Below, piece after piece: positions 1 through 8,472 of a stretch of DNA of 64,000 bases (its first letter is position 1; the number at the start of each line of letters is the position of its first letter). This DNA is from Planctomyces sp. (lineage in GTDB: Bacteria > Planctomycetota > Planctomycetia > Planctomycetales > Planctomycetaceae): NCBI GenBank assembly GCA_016795105.1, contig JAEUIH010000023.1, positions 1 to 64,000 of the forward strand, read 5' to 3'. The notes below the pieces were generated by a model, which made no database searches, was not told the origin of the DNA, and saw only the letters and a program-made list of their open reading frames with translations. Position numbers and translations under genes: made by a program.

Positions 1-601
1 GATTGTCTGCGTGTGGCCAGATGCAATGATGCGTAAGAAACAACCGCCGCTTGTATTGCGACTCATTCAGATTCAGAACGAACGCGGTACCATGAGTCTG
101 GTAACGAATGTGTTATGTTCGAAGCAACTTTCAGATTCAGAGATTGCGAAATTGTATGCAATGCGATGGGGAATCGAACTGCAGTTTCGCTCGTTGAAGC
201 AGACATTTGGCCGCAGCACCCTGCACAGTCGAACAGCCGAATGCTGCTACGTGGAAATGGACTGGTCATTGCTGGGCCTGTGGGTCGTCCAGCTGTTCGC
301 CGTGAAGGAACAGATCAAAATCGATCAGCCACCTGCCAATTCGAGCGTGTCACTGAGCCTTGCGATCATTCAGGATACGATGGACATGTGCCATGAGGCA
401 GCAATGAACGGTACCGTGCTGCGTCAGCAGTTGAGCGAAGCAGTTCTCGACGATTACGAACGTACGAGCAGCAAGGCAGCGCGCTATAAGCCCAACAAGA
501 AAGACAAACCCTCAGCCACTCAACCCATCATTCTTAAGGCAACGGAAAAACAAAAACAAGCACTCAGGAAACTCAATTTGCAACACTCACTTTTTCCTTA
601 A
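1..601 (+). CDS. IS4-family transposase, C-terminal part (5' end outside window)
   Basis: The reading frame is open to the left edge, so only the C-terminal ~199 residues of a DDE transposase are seen. The diagnostic part is the YREK-type signature of IS4 transposases, YAMRWGIELQFRSLK (about residues 55-70), where Tyr, Arg, Glu and Lys are in register. The Glu is the last acid of the DDE triad. A Lys/Gln-rich basic tail follows. The stop codon lies only a few bases from where an unrelated reading frame on the other strand begins, so the right end of the insertion sequence must be within about 10-15 bp of position 601. The left end, the first two catalytic Asp residues and any target duplication are out of view, so activity cannot be judged. 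Confidence 0.85.
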   Translation, partial: IVCVWPDAMMRKKQPPLVLRLIQIQNERGTMSLVTNVLCSKQLSDSEIAKLYAMRWGIELQFRSLKQTFGRSTLHSRTAECCYVEMDWSLLGLWVVQLFAVKEQIKIDQPPANSSVSLSLAIIQDTMDMCHEAAMNGTVLRQQLSEAVLDDYERTSSKAARYKPNKKDKPSATQPIILKATEKQKQALRKLNLQHSLFP

Positions 602-2292
602 CGGCGTTGCCCCGTGGGGTCCGTCTCTGTCGCTCCGGTTGCGTCGGTGCCCACATAGACTGCCGCTACGAGATTTCGGTCATCGAACACACTGATACTG
701 ATTGTACCACCTGGGGATGTCGTTTGATTGCGACGCAGCATTTGGTCATAACCGAACGAAGTCGTGTTGTAGTTCGTGCCTTCCGTACCTGACCCGGAGG
801 AAGGAATCAGGAAATAGGACCGGGTTGATGAAATCAGACAACACTGTTCGTACTGGTTCGTCGTCCATCGCACGTAGCTGGACTGGCTGAACGTGTCGGT
901 TGGCAGCAGCTTTCCTGCCGTCGACGATCGCGTGGCCTGGATCTCTTCAAGGACATTGCCATTGTTGTTCGTGAAGGTAATCGATACCGGATTGACCAGA
1001 GTAAACGTATAGGAAGGTCCGGTGCCGGTCGCATATCCACTCGCGGACATGACCTTATTCGTGGCATCATCAAATGTTGTCCATCGTGCAGCGCGAATAC
1101 TGGTGGCTGTGCCCCCGACAACGGCCTCATGAACTGGCCCGAGTGTCTGTACAGTTCTGCCTTGAGAGTCAATCTCAAAGTCCGTCGTCAGGTTCAGTTT
1201 GCCAGTTCCAAAATCCTCGATCGACTTCGTCATTGCTCCGGTTGCAACATCAAACGAGTACTGGTTCGTCAAACCGCGCTCATCGGTGGTTTCAGTGAGA
1301 TTCCCCAGCAGGTCAAACTTCTGCGTTGTTGTGGCGGATGTTCCGCTGCCATTCTGCGATGTCAACACGGCTGGCAGTGTTGTAACAACCTGAGATGGCT
1401 GAAGCTTTCCGGAATAGAAGGTATAGGCAAAGCTGGTTTCAATTGGAACGGCATGTGATTCGTCAGTATAGATGGTTTGCTTTGAAACCAGTATTCGTGC
1501 CGCGCTTCCAACCGTCTGAGTTGTGTAGTCCGTCTGTGATTGCCGAATATCCGATCCGAGCTGGCCCTGACGCAGATTGCGATACCTGACGTAATTCTCT
1601 GTTCCGGTACTGGTGTCGTATACCGAGATGTCGATCAGTCCGCTGGCATCTCGCACGTACTGGTATTTGCCAGTACCGGAATTGTAGCCCAGCAGGTCGT
1701 TCAGGGATTCATTGTACCCTGTGATCGCTGAAGGGCTGATTTGCCATTCCGCCCTGCCGAATGCATCATAACGGGTGTAAGCACACCACTGCCGCAGTCC
1801 ATCGGCACTTTCCAGTACCGACAGCATGACCAGTCCGTAATTGTTGGAAAAGAAGATTTGTTTCGAACCGTCCTGTCGGGTCAGAGTACTCGAACGTGTC
1901 CAGTGATTAAACGGGGCGGGAGATGGCAGGCTGTTGGGGTTGGTCGCGTAACTGATCGAATACGAGAGCGTTCCGCCGTTGGTACGCCACAGTTTCACGC
2001 GCCGAGTGGACGGTTCATACTCGAAGTACCGGTCAGCATACTGCGCCAGCGCACTGTTTGCCATCGTCAGCGGATCGCCACTATCTGCCAGAATCTTCTG
2101 ATACGTCGCTGGCGACACCACATATCTCAGGCCGTGCTCGAATCCGATCGACGTGTCCACACCCGACTTATAGTACCGAAAATAGGTGTACTTGGGTGCC
2201 GTGGTACACGAAACGATGAAAAAGACTGACATTCCGCAGTGAATCTGAGGTTGAGGTTTCGCAGACAAGAACACGGGGTGTTCGTTGATCAC
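598..2292 (-). pseudogene. RHS/YD-repeat protein fragment, cut off by an IS element
   Basis: This encodes about 564 residues rich in Tyr, Gly, Thr and Asp, with degenerate YD-repeat phrases such as YTRYDAFGRAEW, KFDLLGNLTETTDERGL and TSFGYDQMLRRNQTTSPGG. That pattern is typical of RHS-like shell proteins, which are secreted or surface-exposed and are usually well over 1000 residues with a conserved C-terminal core. Here the protein stops immediately at the junction with the IS4-type transposase: the last residues TDPTGQRR run into IS sequence, and the stop is made by IS bases. The N-terminus has no signal peptide, and an in-frame stop lies a short way upstream, so the 5' end is also probably lost. 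It is best read as an inactivated remnant; the downstream half may survive beyond the left edge. Confidence 0.7.
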
Positions 2293-3110
2293 GTGTGATG
2301 AGTCGATCTGGCCGAGTAGATTCAGACTCTCCGGCCGGTTGCTGGTCGACGCCAGGCTGATTCAGATGTGGCGATGCTGATCGATGAAGACTCGAGGTGT
2401 AGGCGTTCTCACGTGCGCTGGTGATGGCCGGCCTGTGAACCCCCAAATCTCGAAATCACCTTGCCGCTCCTCTTCACAGCTGCACTCGTTGAGGTCTTCG
2501 AAGCAACTGGTTCTTCATGGGATCAGCAACGAATGGTGATCGATCGTGTTTCAGTCCAGGAGTGAATGCTCGATGAAACAGATGATGGGCATCGCTGCCG
2601 CTTCGAGGGTCTTCGGTGAGTGTGCGTGGGCTGCTCGAGGTCGTTCGTGTGGGTTGGCTCTGCGTGCGTGCATTGGGCGTTGAATTCGAATCGCAGTTTT
2701 TTGCCCAGACCCCCGGTTGGTTTGGCCGCTTCGCTTCGAAGGTAGCCCCTGCATGGTCCCGCGAAAATTTTGAGAAGGAATTTTTTGGATGACCGCGAAG
2801 AAACCTGGGTAGTGCACCGGCAGGGAAGGCTGCAGAGCAAGTATCGTAGAAGGTGACTTTTTTCCGAGAGAGACGAGCGTTCTGAACCGTCAGTAGTCTG
2901 GACGCGGAGAGATCGTTGTTGGCGTGTTGAGCGGGGGAGCGTTTTCCCATAGAAGCATTGTTCCACCTTGGGAGTGTGCGGGAATGGTGGATCCCTTGTG
3001 GAAAGCAGTTTGCAGTCAAGGGCTCTCGGGTGCTTGGAATAGTCTCAGCCGGCGCACGGATGGTGGAACGTTGAGTTCTTGCGAATACGGTTCTCTGTGA
3101 TGTTTTCCCT
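2293..3110. other. No convincing gene; degenerate sequence between the RHS fragment and the putative origin
   Basis: Several overlapping frames are open on the minus strand (around 2474-3019), but their translations are low-complexity and rich in Arg, Ser, Thr and Pro, and no frame stands out. No family is recognised. The part near 2690-2830 could be a dispersed non-coding repeat, but no second copy was found in the window. Confidence 0.4.
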
Positions 3111-3231
3111 CAACGATGGTGGTGATGGTGGTTGTTACCTAAAGGTAAACAACAACCAACATCACAACCCCATGCTGGTGGGACCTTGTTGGTCTCAGTG
3201 GCAACCACCATCAACCAACATCAACCAGCAT
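3111..3231. repeat. Iteron-like array with dyad symmetry, candidate replication origin
   Basis: Three 10-bp units stand head to tail at 3202-3211 (CAACCACCAT), 3212-3221 (CAACCAACAT) and 3222-3231 (CAACCAGCAT). A fourth copy is at 3153-3162 (CAACCAACAT). Inverted copies are at 3116-3125, 3125-3134 (ATGGTGGTTG) and 3172-3181. The outermost ATGCTGGT (3172) and ACCAGCAT (3224) are perfectly complementary, and a TTACCT-AA-AGGTAA hairpin lies at 3135-3148. The array is about 50 bp past the 3' end of the primase/ATPase gene of the same element. Iterons beside a Rep gene are the classic layout of a plasmid or integrative-element origin. The repeats are directly visible; the origin function is inferred. 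Confidence 0.55.
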
Positions 3232-3282
3232 CTCTTCTTGGGGAATGCCCGCCGAGCCCTCAATTTCTTCAGTGATCTGTTC

Positions 3283-5025
3283 TTAAACCCCATCAGCCGT
3301 CTTCCTGTCATATTCTGCAGCGTACTCATTGAGGATGTATCCCGTTGCCTGAAGCCTGTTGAGTGCATCACGGTACGGTCTTATCACCAGCGTCATTTCC
3401 TGAACCAACTGAGGAAACACGACACGGAAGTCAGACTGGACTGCTCCGCAGGAATCACAGATCTGATTCTTCGATTGTGATGTTTTTATGTTCCTGACAG
3501 CTCTGAGAATTTGTACTCGTGCGGCCCTTTGTTTCCGCTCCTCAGCCTCACGACGTGCATCCTCGCGTTGTCGCTCGAGTTCTTCCTTAGCTTGTTCTGT
3601 GTACTCACCCCACGGTTCAACCTGGAAGGTCCAGGCGTGTTCATCGAACAGAATTCTTCGACCGCCGCCTTGGCCTTCCCTGCCACCAAATTGAACACAC
3701 AGATCGTGCTTCCAGTCCCATGCATATTTTTGATTGCGACCTACAAGCCACCATTGGCCACACGATTCCGCGATTCCGGCACCGGTCATATCCTCGAGCG
3801 TTGGAGGTTCACCGAACTGACGTGCTGCTGACTTTACGACGTGATGACTGAGAATCATGCAGGCGGGAGCGCAAGCCGCCTGAAATGCTTTGATGGCCGA
3901 ACCCATTTCGCTGAGACGTGCTGCATCAACACCAGCCAGGCCACGGTAAAGCGGGTCAACGATGACGACCTCGATTCCATGTTCGGTCACGTCGGCACGA
4001 ATAGCGGCCTGATCCTTTTTTGATGGAAGGCACGGGAATTTAATGGCCTCTACCCGCAGGAATCCTTTCAAGTCAGCGAACTTGATCCCGCGAACTTTAC
4101 AGGCTTTTTCAATGTGCTTTGCGATGCGCCTGTAATTCGCTTCACCCGTGATCAACAGTACCTTGCGACGTTTCGTAACGTTGAATACACCCATCCACGG
4201 TGTTCCACTAGCGATCGCAACCGCGAGATCCGTCAGTTGCAACGTCTTGCATCCTTTGGATCGTGCACCGACAAGCAACGGTTCATCGATTGTAAACAGT
4301 TCGTCCACAAGCCAATCGGGATTCTGCGTTGCGTACGCTGCCAGTTCTGATGCGTCGATGCCTGCGAATGATGAGTCGCGAACTGACACCGGCTGCTTCG
4401 CTGCCGCGTGTTCCGTTGCATCTACCTGAGGTGCCAGTGGCCAGTGATCTTTCAGGAAAGCGAGTACTTCAGATTCGCGATTTTCGATATTGCGATATTG
4501 TTTGTAGACGCATCCCGTAACAGGGAAATAGCGGTCTGCCGTGAATATCTCAATCTTTGGTGTCTCGGCGACAATTTCGGGAACTCGCAGTTCGCTTGTT
4601 CTACCCTGCGGTAGTGAAATGCCAGCAGTTAAGAAGATTCTCAGCCCCGTCTCACTTGGCGAGATTTCGGTATAACTCTTGAATCGGAGTACTTCTTTTG
4701 ACGCCCAATCGGCGATGGTGCCCGTTTCCGGATCCCTGCATCCAACAAGGTTGATGCAGCAAAAGGGATCTGACAACGTGAACATGAACCCGATGCCGCT
4801 GTGCTCCGATGGATCGTAAGTGGTCACCGCGTTTTCAAACGATGCCCAAGTCTTCGGATCGGTGGACGATGCCATCTCGTTGTAAACCGACAGCGGCATT
4901 CTCGTTGCCTGTCCATCGAGGGAAAAGGTTTTCCAAAGCACCCATTGGTCGCGATCCTGTAGCGCCGCAGGGATGCTTCCAAAGTCGATCTGCCCGTTGA
5001 TTTTCGTCGAGTCCATCGGTATCAT
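3283..5025 (-). CDS. Primase-like / RepA-type AAA ATPase replication protein of a mobile element
   Basis: The likely product has 580 residues. The N-terminal ~200 residues (starting near IPAALQDRDQWVLWK, then GIGFMFTL and SETGLRIFL) resemble the primase-polymerase-like domain of phage and plasmid replication proteins. The next ~200 are a RepA/RecA-type ATPase (AAA_25), with a variant Walker A GARSKGCKT near residue 250 and a Walker B VVIVDPLYRG near residue 350. A charged coiled-coil stretch near 470-510 leads to a short C-terminal domain containing CDSCG. The frame is open to 5244, but that extension overlaps the small HTH gene upstream, so the ATG at 5025 (MIPMDSTKI) is preferred; 5016 is an alternative. 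It lies in the same direction as the HTH and DUF1580 genes, and an iteron-like array lies just beyond its 3' end, so it probably drives replication of this element. Confidence 0.75.
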   Translation of the reverse strand: MIPMDSTKINGQIDFGSIPAALQDRDQWVLWKTFSLDGQATRMPLSVYNEMASSTDPKTWASFENAVTTYDPSEHSGIGFMFTLSDPFCCINLVGCRDPETGTIADWASKEVLRFKSYTEISPSETGLRIFLTAGISLPQGRTSELRVPEIVAETPKIEIFTADRYFPVTGCVYKQYRNIENRESEVLAFLKDHWPLAPQVDATEHAAAKQPVSVRDSSFAGIDASELAAYATQNPDWLVDELFTIDEPLLVGARSKGCKTLQLTDLAVAIASGTPWMGVFNVTKRRKVLLITGEANYRRIAKHIEKACKVRGIKFADLKGFLRVEAIKFPCLPSKKDQAAIRADVTEHGIEVVIVDPLYRGLAGVDAARLSEMGSAIKAFQAACAPACMILSHHVVKSAARQFGEPPTLEDMTGAGIAESCGQWWLVGRNQKYAWDWKHDLCVQFGGREGQGGGRRILFDEHAWTFQVEPWGEYTEQAKEELERQREDARREAEERKQRAARVQILRAVRNIKTSQSKNQICDSCGAVQSDFRVVFPQLVQEMTLVIRPYRDALNRLQATGYILNEYAAEYDRKTADGV

Positions 5026-5105
5026 TCGATTGCTGTTAGATGTTGATTCGCCTGCATAGCGAATTGAAAGAGAGAAGCCGTTGCGATTCCGTTCGTGACG
5101 GCTTT

Positions 5106-5303
5106 TTAATTGTTGAATGGCGGCGTCAGTTGCTCTGCAACCCAAGGCAGAGCTTTCCGGTCTGGAGTGCCTAACGTCTGAAGCCCGATTGCTGTGCGGC
5201 ATTCCAGGACCGTGGCCCTGAGGTGTTTTGCGATGCGTGGCCACGGGACATCAGAGCGTCGCAGCCTTTTGATTGTGGCGATTTGAGCGGGTGTGAATCT
5301 CAT
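5106..5303 (-). CDS. Small helix-turn-helix protein, 65 aa
   Basis: The protein is basic and begins MRFTPAQIATIKRLRRSDVPWPRIAKHLRATVLECRTAIG. This reads as one helix-turn-helix unit (WPRIAKHLRATVLECRTAIG as turn and recognition helix) in the style of GcrA-like or resolvase-type HTH domains. Its ATG overlaps the stop of the DUF1580 gene in an ATGA, which points to translational coupling and argues that this short gene is real. It precedes the primase/ATPase gene. A role in control of element excision or replication is inferred from position only. Confidence 0.6.
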   Translation of the reverse strand: MRFTPAQIATIKRLRRSDVPWPRIAKHLRATVLECRTAIGLQTLGTPDRKALPWVAEQLTPPFNN

Positions 5304-5659
5304 TGCTTCGCCACCCGAATCGTCGCCACAAAGTCCTTCGTCGATCGTACGACTGCGGAACTGACTCCCATCTTTCCCAGCGTGTCTTGCGCGGCTTCAG
5401 ACTGGCGTTGGCGCTGGCTGGCAGTGATCACCGGTTTAGCGGCATCATCCTCCGCGTTCAAAGCGATGAGGAATCGGTCAATCGCCTCTAGACTGGTATA
5501 TCGGGCACCGCCAATCAAGACCGTCTCTAGACGAGTTCCCCTGATTCCAGAAAGCCGCCATCGATGGAGTGTGGCGAGTGATTTGCGGCGACCGTCTTTG
5601 AAAGATGATCTTGCATCGGAAAACGAGATCAGCGTTTCACGCTCGATATCTATTGGCAT
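5300..5659 (-). CDS. DUF1580 family protein (excisionase-like DNA-binding protein)
   Basis: This 119-residue protein matches the planctomycete DUF1580 pattern. It starts with ETLISFSDARSSF, followed by KSLATLHRWRLSGIRGTRLETVLIGGARYTSLEAIDRFLIAL. The core, in which a helix picks up 'hRW..sGirG.rLet..iGG..yTS.EAl.RF', has the layout of MerR/excisionase-type winged-helix domains. DUF1580 proteins recur beside integrases and Rep proteins in planctomycete genomes, and here the gene lies between the primase side and the integrase side of the same leftward module. The C-terminal third is polar and variable. The function is not established; recombination directionality or copy control is an inference. 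Confidence 0.75.
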   Translation of the reverse strand: MPIDIERETLISFSDARSSFKDGRRKSLATLHRWRLSGIRGTRLETVLIGGARYTSLEAIDRFLIALNAEDDAAKPVITASQRQRQSEAAQDTLGKMGVSSAVVRSTKDFVATIRVAKQ

Positions 5660-5756
5660 AAAAGACTCCTGACAAGTTGCGTCAACGAAGTGCTGAACGC
5701 GATGTCAGGAGTCTGATTGAGACAATTCGATGATTCAGGGACCAATGGTCACCATG

Positions 5757-5777
5757 AGGTAACCAATTTGGTTACCT
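5757..5777. promoter_or_regulatory. Perfect inverted repeat at the 3' end of the 308-aa gene
   Basis: AGGTAACCA, a 3-nt ATT spacer, then TGGTTACCT: 9-bp perfect arms. The TAG stop of the upstream leftward gene lies inside the right arm. There is no T-run on either side, so it looks more like a protein-binding site than an intrinsic terminator. The half-site TTACCT/AGGTAA is shared with the hairpin at 3135-3148 in the putative origin. Confidence 0.5.
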
Positions 5778-6702
5778 ATTTGATTCCGATATGAATGAGC
5801 TTGTGCTGGCGGTATTCGAATCGCAATTCGATTGGAATCAACTTTTCATTGATTTTCGTTTTCTCCTGCTTTAGCGAAGTGAATCCTGCAGCGTCCATTT
5901 GACTTTTCGTTCGCCCGGCTTCTCCAGCGCCATGAATGAACTTCAGGATCTTAAACTGTTGTGGAGAGAGTAGGATCAGACACGTTTCCTTGTCCTTGTA
6001 AGCGTCACCATCGCGCGATACGGACAAATCGTCATGAAACCGCAAACCAAGGTATGGCATATTGTCCATTGAATTTTTCGCTGACGTTGACGTCGCTTCA
6101 GTATTCAGCTCCTTACCTCCACTGTCCTGTTCCGAAGATCTCGACACCGGTTCAACGTCTCTGCGGCCCTCATTGCCTCTGACTTGTCCTGCAAAGTCAT
6201 ACTTAGCCCGTTGAATGCCGAGTTCTCTATTCAACATGTAAAATGCGTTGGTGAGATCTTTACGACTATTGTGTACGGCCCGAGTTCTTTGCAGCTCACT
6301 GCCGTTTCGGGCTGCATCGATCGCGTTTCGATTGACTCGGTGAATCTCGTTCCTCAAGCTTTCCAGTGTATCGCCCTTGAATGAAGCGACGGCGGGGTTC
6401 CCATCGCCAGCGATTTTCCACGCCAGATACACAATAGTGAGTTTAGTCGTGACGAGAACCACTTCGTCCCTTTGCGGAGGCGGGTCAAGAAAGGATAGAA
6501 AAGCATCGTCACTAACGGGCCGAAGCCCAAAAAGGACATCAACCTCCTTGAGGATTTCTTCGACGACATTCAAAAAACGTTCCGTTTGAAGGAACGATTG
6601 TGCCAGCGCCAACAAGTCGTCCTGGGAATGATTTCCAAGACTCAGTTTTCCGATATTCCACTTAGGCCTGGGGGCACAAGAGTGTAATTGGTCATTCGTC
6701 AT
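5776..6702 (-). CDS. Hypothetical protein of the integrative element, 308 aa
   Basis: I do not recognise this family. The first ~150 residues are predicted mainly helical (LLALAQSFLQTERFLNVVEEILKEV, then a segment with RNAIDAARNGSELQRTRAVHNSRKDLTNAFYML). A polar, Ser/Glu-rich linker (about 165-215) separates this from a C-terminal domain (about 220-308) that looks like a winged helix: LILLSPQQFKILKFIHGAGEAGRTKSQMDAAGF, then KTKINEKLIPIELRFEYRQ with a terminal strand pair. There is no signal peptide or membrane segment. The gene lies between the integrase and the DUF1580 gene, in the same direction, about 115 bp from each. A DNA-binding accessory role fits this position but is not shown. Confidence 0.6.
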   Translation of the reverse strand: MTNDQLHSCAPRPKWNIGKLSLGNHSQDDLLALAQSFLQTERFLNVVEEILKEVDVLFGLRPVSDDAFLSFLDPPPQRDEVVLVTTKLTIVYLAWKIAGDGNPAVASFKGDTLESLRNEIHRVNRNAIDAARNGSELQRTRAVHNSRKDLTNAFYMLNRELGIQRAKYDFAGQVRGNEGRRDVEPVSRSSEQDSGGKELNTEATSTSAKNSMDNMPYLGLRFHDDLSVSRDGDAYKDKETCLILLSPQQFKILKFIHGAGEAGRTKSQMDAAGFTSLKQEKTKINEKLIPIELRFEYRQHKLIHIGIK

Positions 6703-6817
6703 GTGTTATCAACCCCTGATTGGTTGATGCCTGCAACAGAGAACGCGGGGAAGCGAGTACAGGTTGCTCGCATGACGTCTGGCCAGACGCTCCCCACGTT
6801 CAAGGAAATATATCAGA

Positions 6818-7912
6818 TCAACCGATCTTTCTGGCGACTTCGGCCGCCTTGAGACCAGAGATTTTTGCGTAATGCTGCGTCATGTCGGCTGTCGCGTGTC
6901 CGAGGACGGCCTGAGTATGTTCAAGCCCGAATTCCTCCCGCACGGCATGCCCAACAGTGTGGCGGAGCTGATGAGGCACCCAACGATCAATCTCCAGCTT
7001 CTCGCATGTCCGAGTAATCGCTCGCCTGTAGCCGTTCCTTGTGATCTTGAACAGTCTCTTATCAGGCTCTGCTGACAGATACTTCACCAAAATCAATTGT
7101 GCCTGTGGACCAAAGTACAGAGTTCGACTTTGACCATGATGACGGGTTTTGTGATCAGTAAGTTCTGCGAACCACACGTCCCCACTTCTGTCAATCATTC
7201 TGGTGGTCAGCTTCAGTAGCTCCCCGCTTCGGGCACCTGTCAGCCGCTGGATGTCAATCAGATCGCAAATCAGCGAAGACACTGACTTCCGTATCTTTTC
7301 GATATCCTCGATCGCTACGGGCTTCCTGGGGGCGTTATCGTGGGCCTCAGTCCTGCCTGCCAGGAGAGGAGCAACACACTTCAAACGTTCAAGGACCGAG
7401 GAATCAATCAGTTCATTCGCTATGGCATGTTTGAAGATTCGTCGAATCCTGCTCACACCCGTGTTGATTGACGATCGACACCAGCCCGATTCCACCATTT
7501 TCTGGCGAACAGCCTTGAGAGCCAAGGGGCCGAAGTCCTTGGCAGGGAGCATTCCGTAGAGTTCGTTCAACGGACGGATGACAGACTTCAGAACGGAAAT
7601 TTCGCTGGTGGGCTCCCCATTCTTGACGTAGTGTCCTTCAGCATGTCTCAGAAAGACGAGGCAGAGTTCACCGACGCTGGGACCTGAATCCGCTTCAGAA
7701 TCATTTCGTGGAAATCTTCCACGATTCGATTTCGCAAAAGGATCAATCTGGACGCCACCAGAATAGTTTGCGATCAATTCGCCGTAGCGAATTCGGGATT
7801 CCTCGGAACCGTAAGCTCCAAGAAGAATATCTTTCCCGTCGATTCGGACTCGTGCTTGTCCTGATTGCTTGTGCAGAAGATACGACGGCAAAACATTGGG
7901 TTTTCGTGCCAT
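6818..7912 (-). CDS. Tyrosine recombinase / integrase
   Basis: The protein has 364 residues with the full catalytic set of the phage-integrase family: Arg in TGARSGELLKL (about 227), the beta-hairpin Lys in DHKTRHHGQSR, HQLRH (about 313-317), LGH (about 337) and the nucleophile Tyr in HYAKI (about 346). The N-terminal part holds an arm-binding-like segment (QSGQARVRIDGKDILLGAYGSEES) and a SAM-like core-binding domain (about 80-180). The gene starts about 120 bp from the 3' end of tRNA-Pro and reads away from it, the standard arrangement of an integrase beside its attachment site. A perfect palindrome lies just upstream of the start and a near copy lies inside the 5' coding part. It presumably integrates and excises the 3-8 kb module. 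Confidence 0.9.
   Translation of the reverse strand: MARKPNVLPSYLLHKQSGQARVRIDGKDILLGAYGSEESRIRYGELIANYSGGVQIDPFAKSNRGRFPRNDSEADSGPSVGELCLVFLRHAEGHYVKNGEPTSEISVLKSVIRPLNELYGMLPAKDFGPLALKAVRQKMVESGWCRSSINTGVSRIRRIFKHAIANELIDSSVLERLKCVAPLLAGRTEAHDNAPRKPVAIEDIEKIRKSVSSLICDLIDIQRLTGARSGELLKLTTRMIDRSGDVWFAELTDHKTRHHGQSRTLYFGPQAQLILVKYLSAEPDKRLFKITRNGYRRAITRTCEKLEIDRWVPHQLRHTVGHAVREEFGLEHTQAVLGHATADMTQHYAKISGLKAAEVARKIG
7704..7727. promoter_or_regulatory. Palindrome inside the 5' part of the integrase gene
   Basis: TCGTGGAA, spacer ATC, TTCCACGA (7706-7724), flanked by ATT on the left and TT on the right. It is nearly identical to the palindrome at 7933-7952 upstream of the same gene, even though it lies in coding sequence. 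Confidence 0.45.
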
Positions 7913-7930
7913 GTGCGGGACTCCGTTTTA

Positions 7931-7954
7931 TTTCGTGGAAGTTCTTCCACGATT
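7931..7954. promoter_or_regulatory. Perfect palindrome upstream of the integrase start
   Basis: TCGTGGAAG, spacer TT, CTTCCACGA (7933-7952), 9-bp perfect arms. It lies 21 bp upstream of the integrase start codon and about 80 bp from the tRNA-Pro 3' end. It is a candidate operator or integrase/accessory binding site, and it pairs with the near copy at 7706-7724. Confidence 0.5.
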
Positions 7955-8029
7955 GAAACAGTGTTCTCACCGCACTGACGAACGCCGTCAGGTATCGTAA
8001 ATCGCGATTCGGAATGAGTTTATGAAAAA

Positions 8030-8104
<75 letters not shown>

Positions 8105-8472
8105 GATTTGAGTCCGGATGACTGATTCAAAGGGAAGTGTGACTTCGCAATGAACAGACAACACACGGGAATGAATGGTTCGTTTCCATCCGCATTCGTT
8201 CGTGCGGGGCGGAGTGTAGCGGGGATGGGTTTGCGTTGCCAGAGTGCAATGGGGGGTTCGGGGGAGGAAATTCGATCAAAATCGGAGTGGATTTCTCGCA
8301 AATCGGCGAGTCCTGCCGGTACGAATGTAACATTCTGCGAAAATTCGGCACGGTGTGCTCGCATTTCTTCGCTGGAAGACAAACCTATTTCCGGCAAGAA
8401 TCCGGTGCTGGCAGCTGGACCAATGTTTCAGAAAGTCGATAGCAGGATGCGTCCTTTGGGACCTTGTCACGT
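8105..8472. other. Divergent intergenic region between tRNA-Pro and the BatA/VWA operon
   Basis: It holds no supported gene. It must contain the promoter of the leftward tRNA and of the rightward BatA/VWA genes. I see no strong hairpin or repeat here. It marks the change from island to chromosomal sequence. Confidence 0.4.

Noticed and set aside
2523-2966. 147-aa leftward frame, basic and Ser-rich
   Set aside because: Three leftward frames are open over the same stretch with similar low-complexity content, so none can be called a gene.
3079-3480. 133-aa rightward frame over the iteron-like array
   Set aside because: It runs through repeats and then antisense to the primase/ATPase gene, with no family resemblance.
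5026-5244. N-terminal extension of the primase/ATPase
   Set aside because: It overlaps the small HTH gene in another frame and has no recognisable domain; the internal ATG at 5025 is more plausible.
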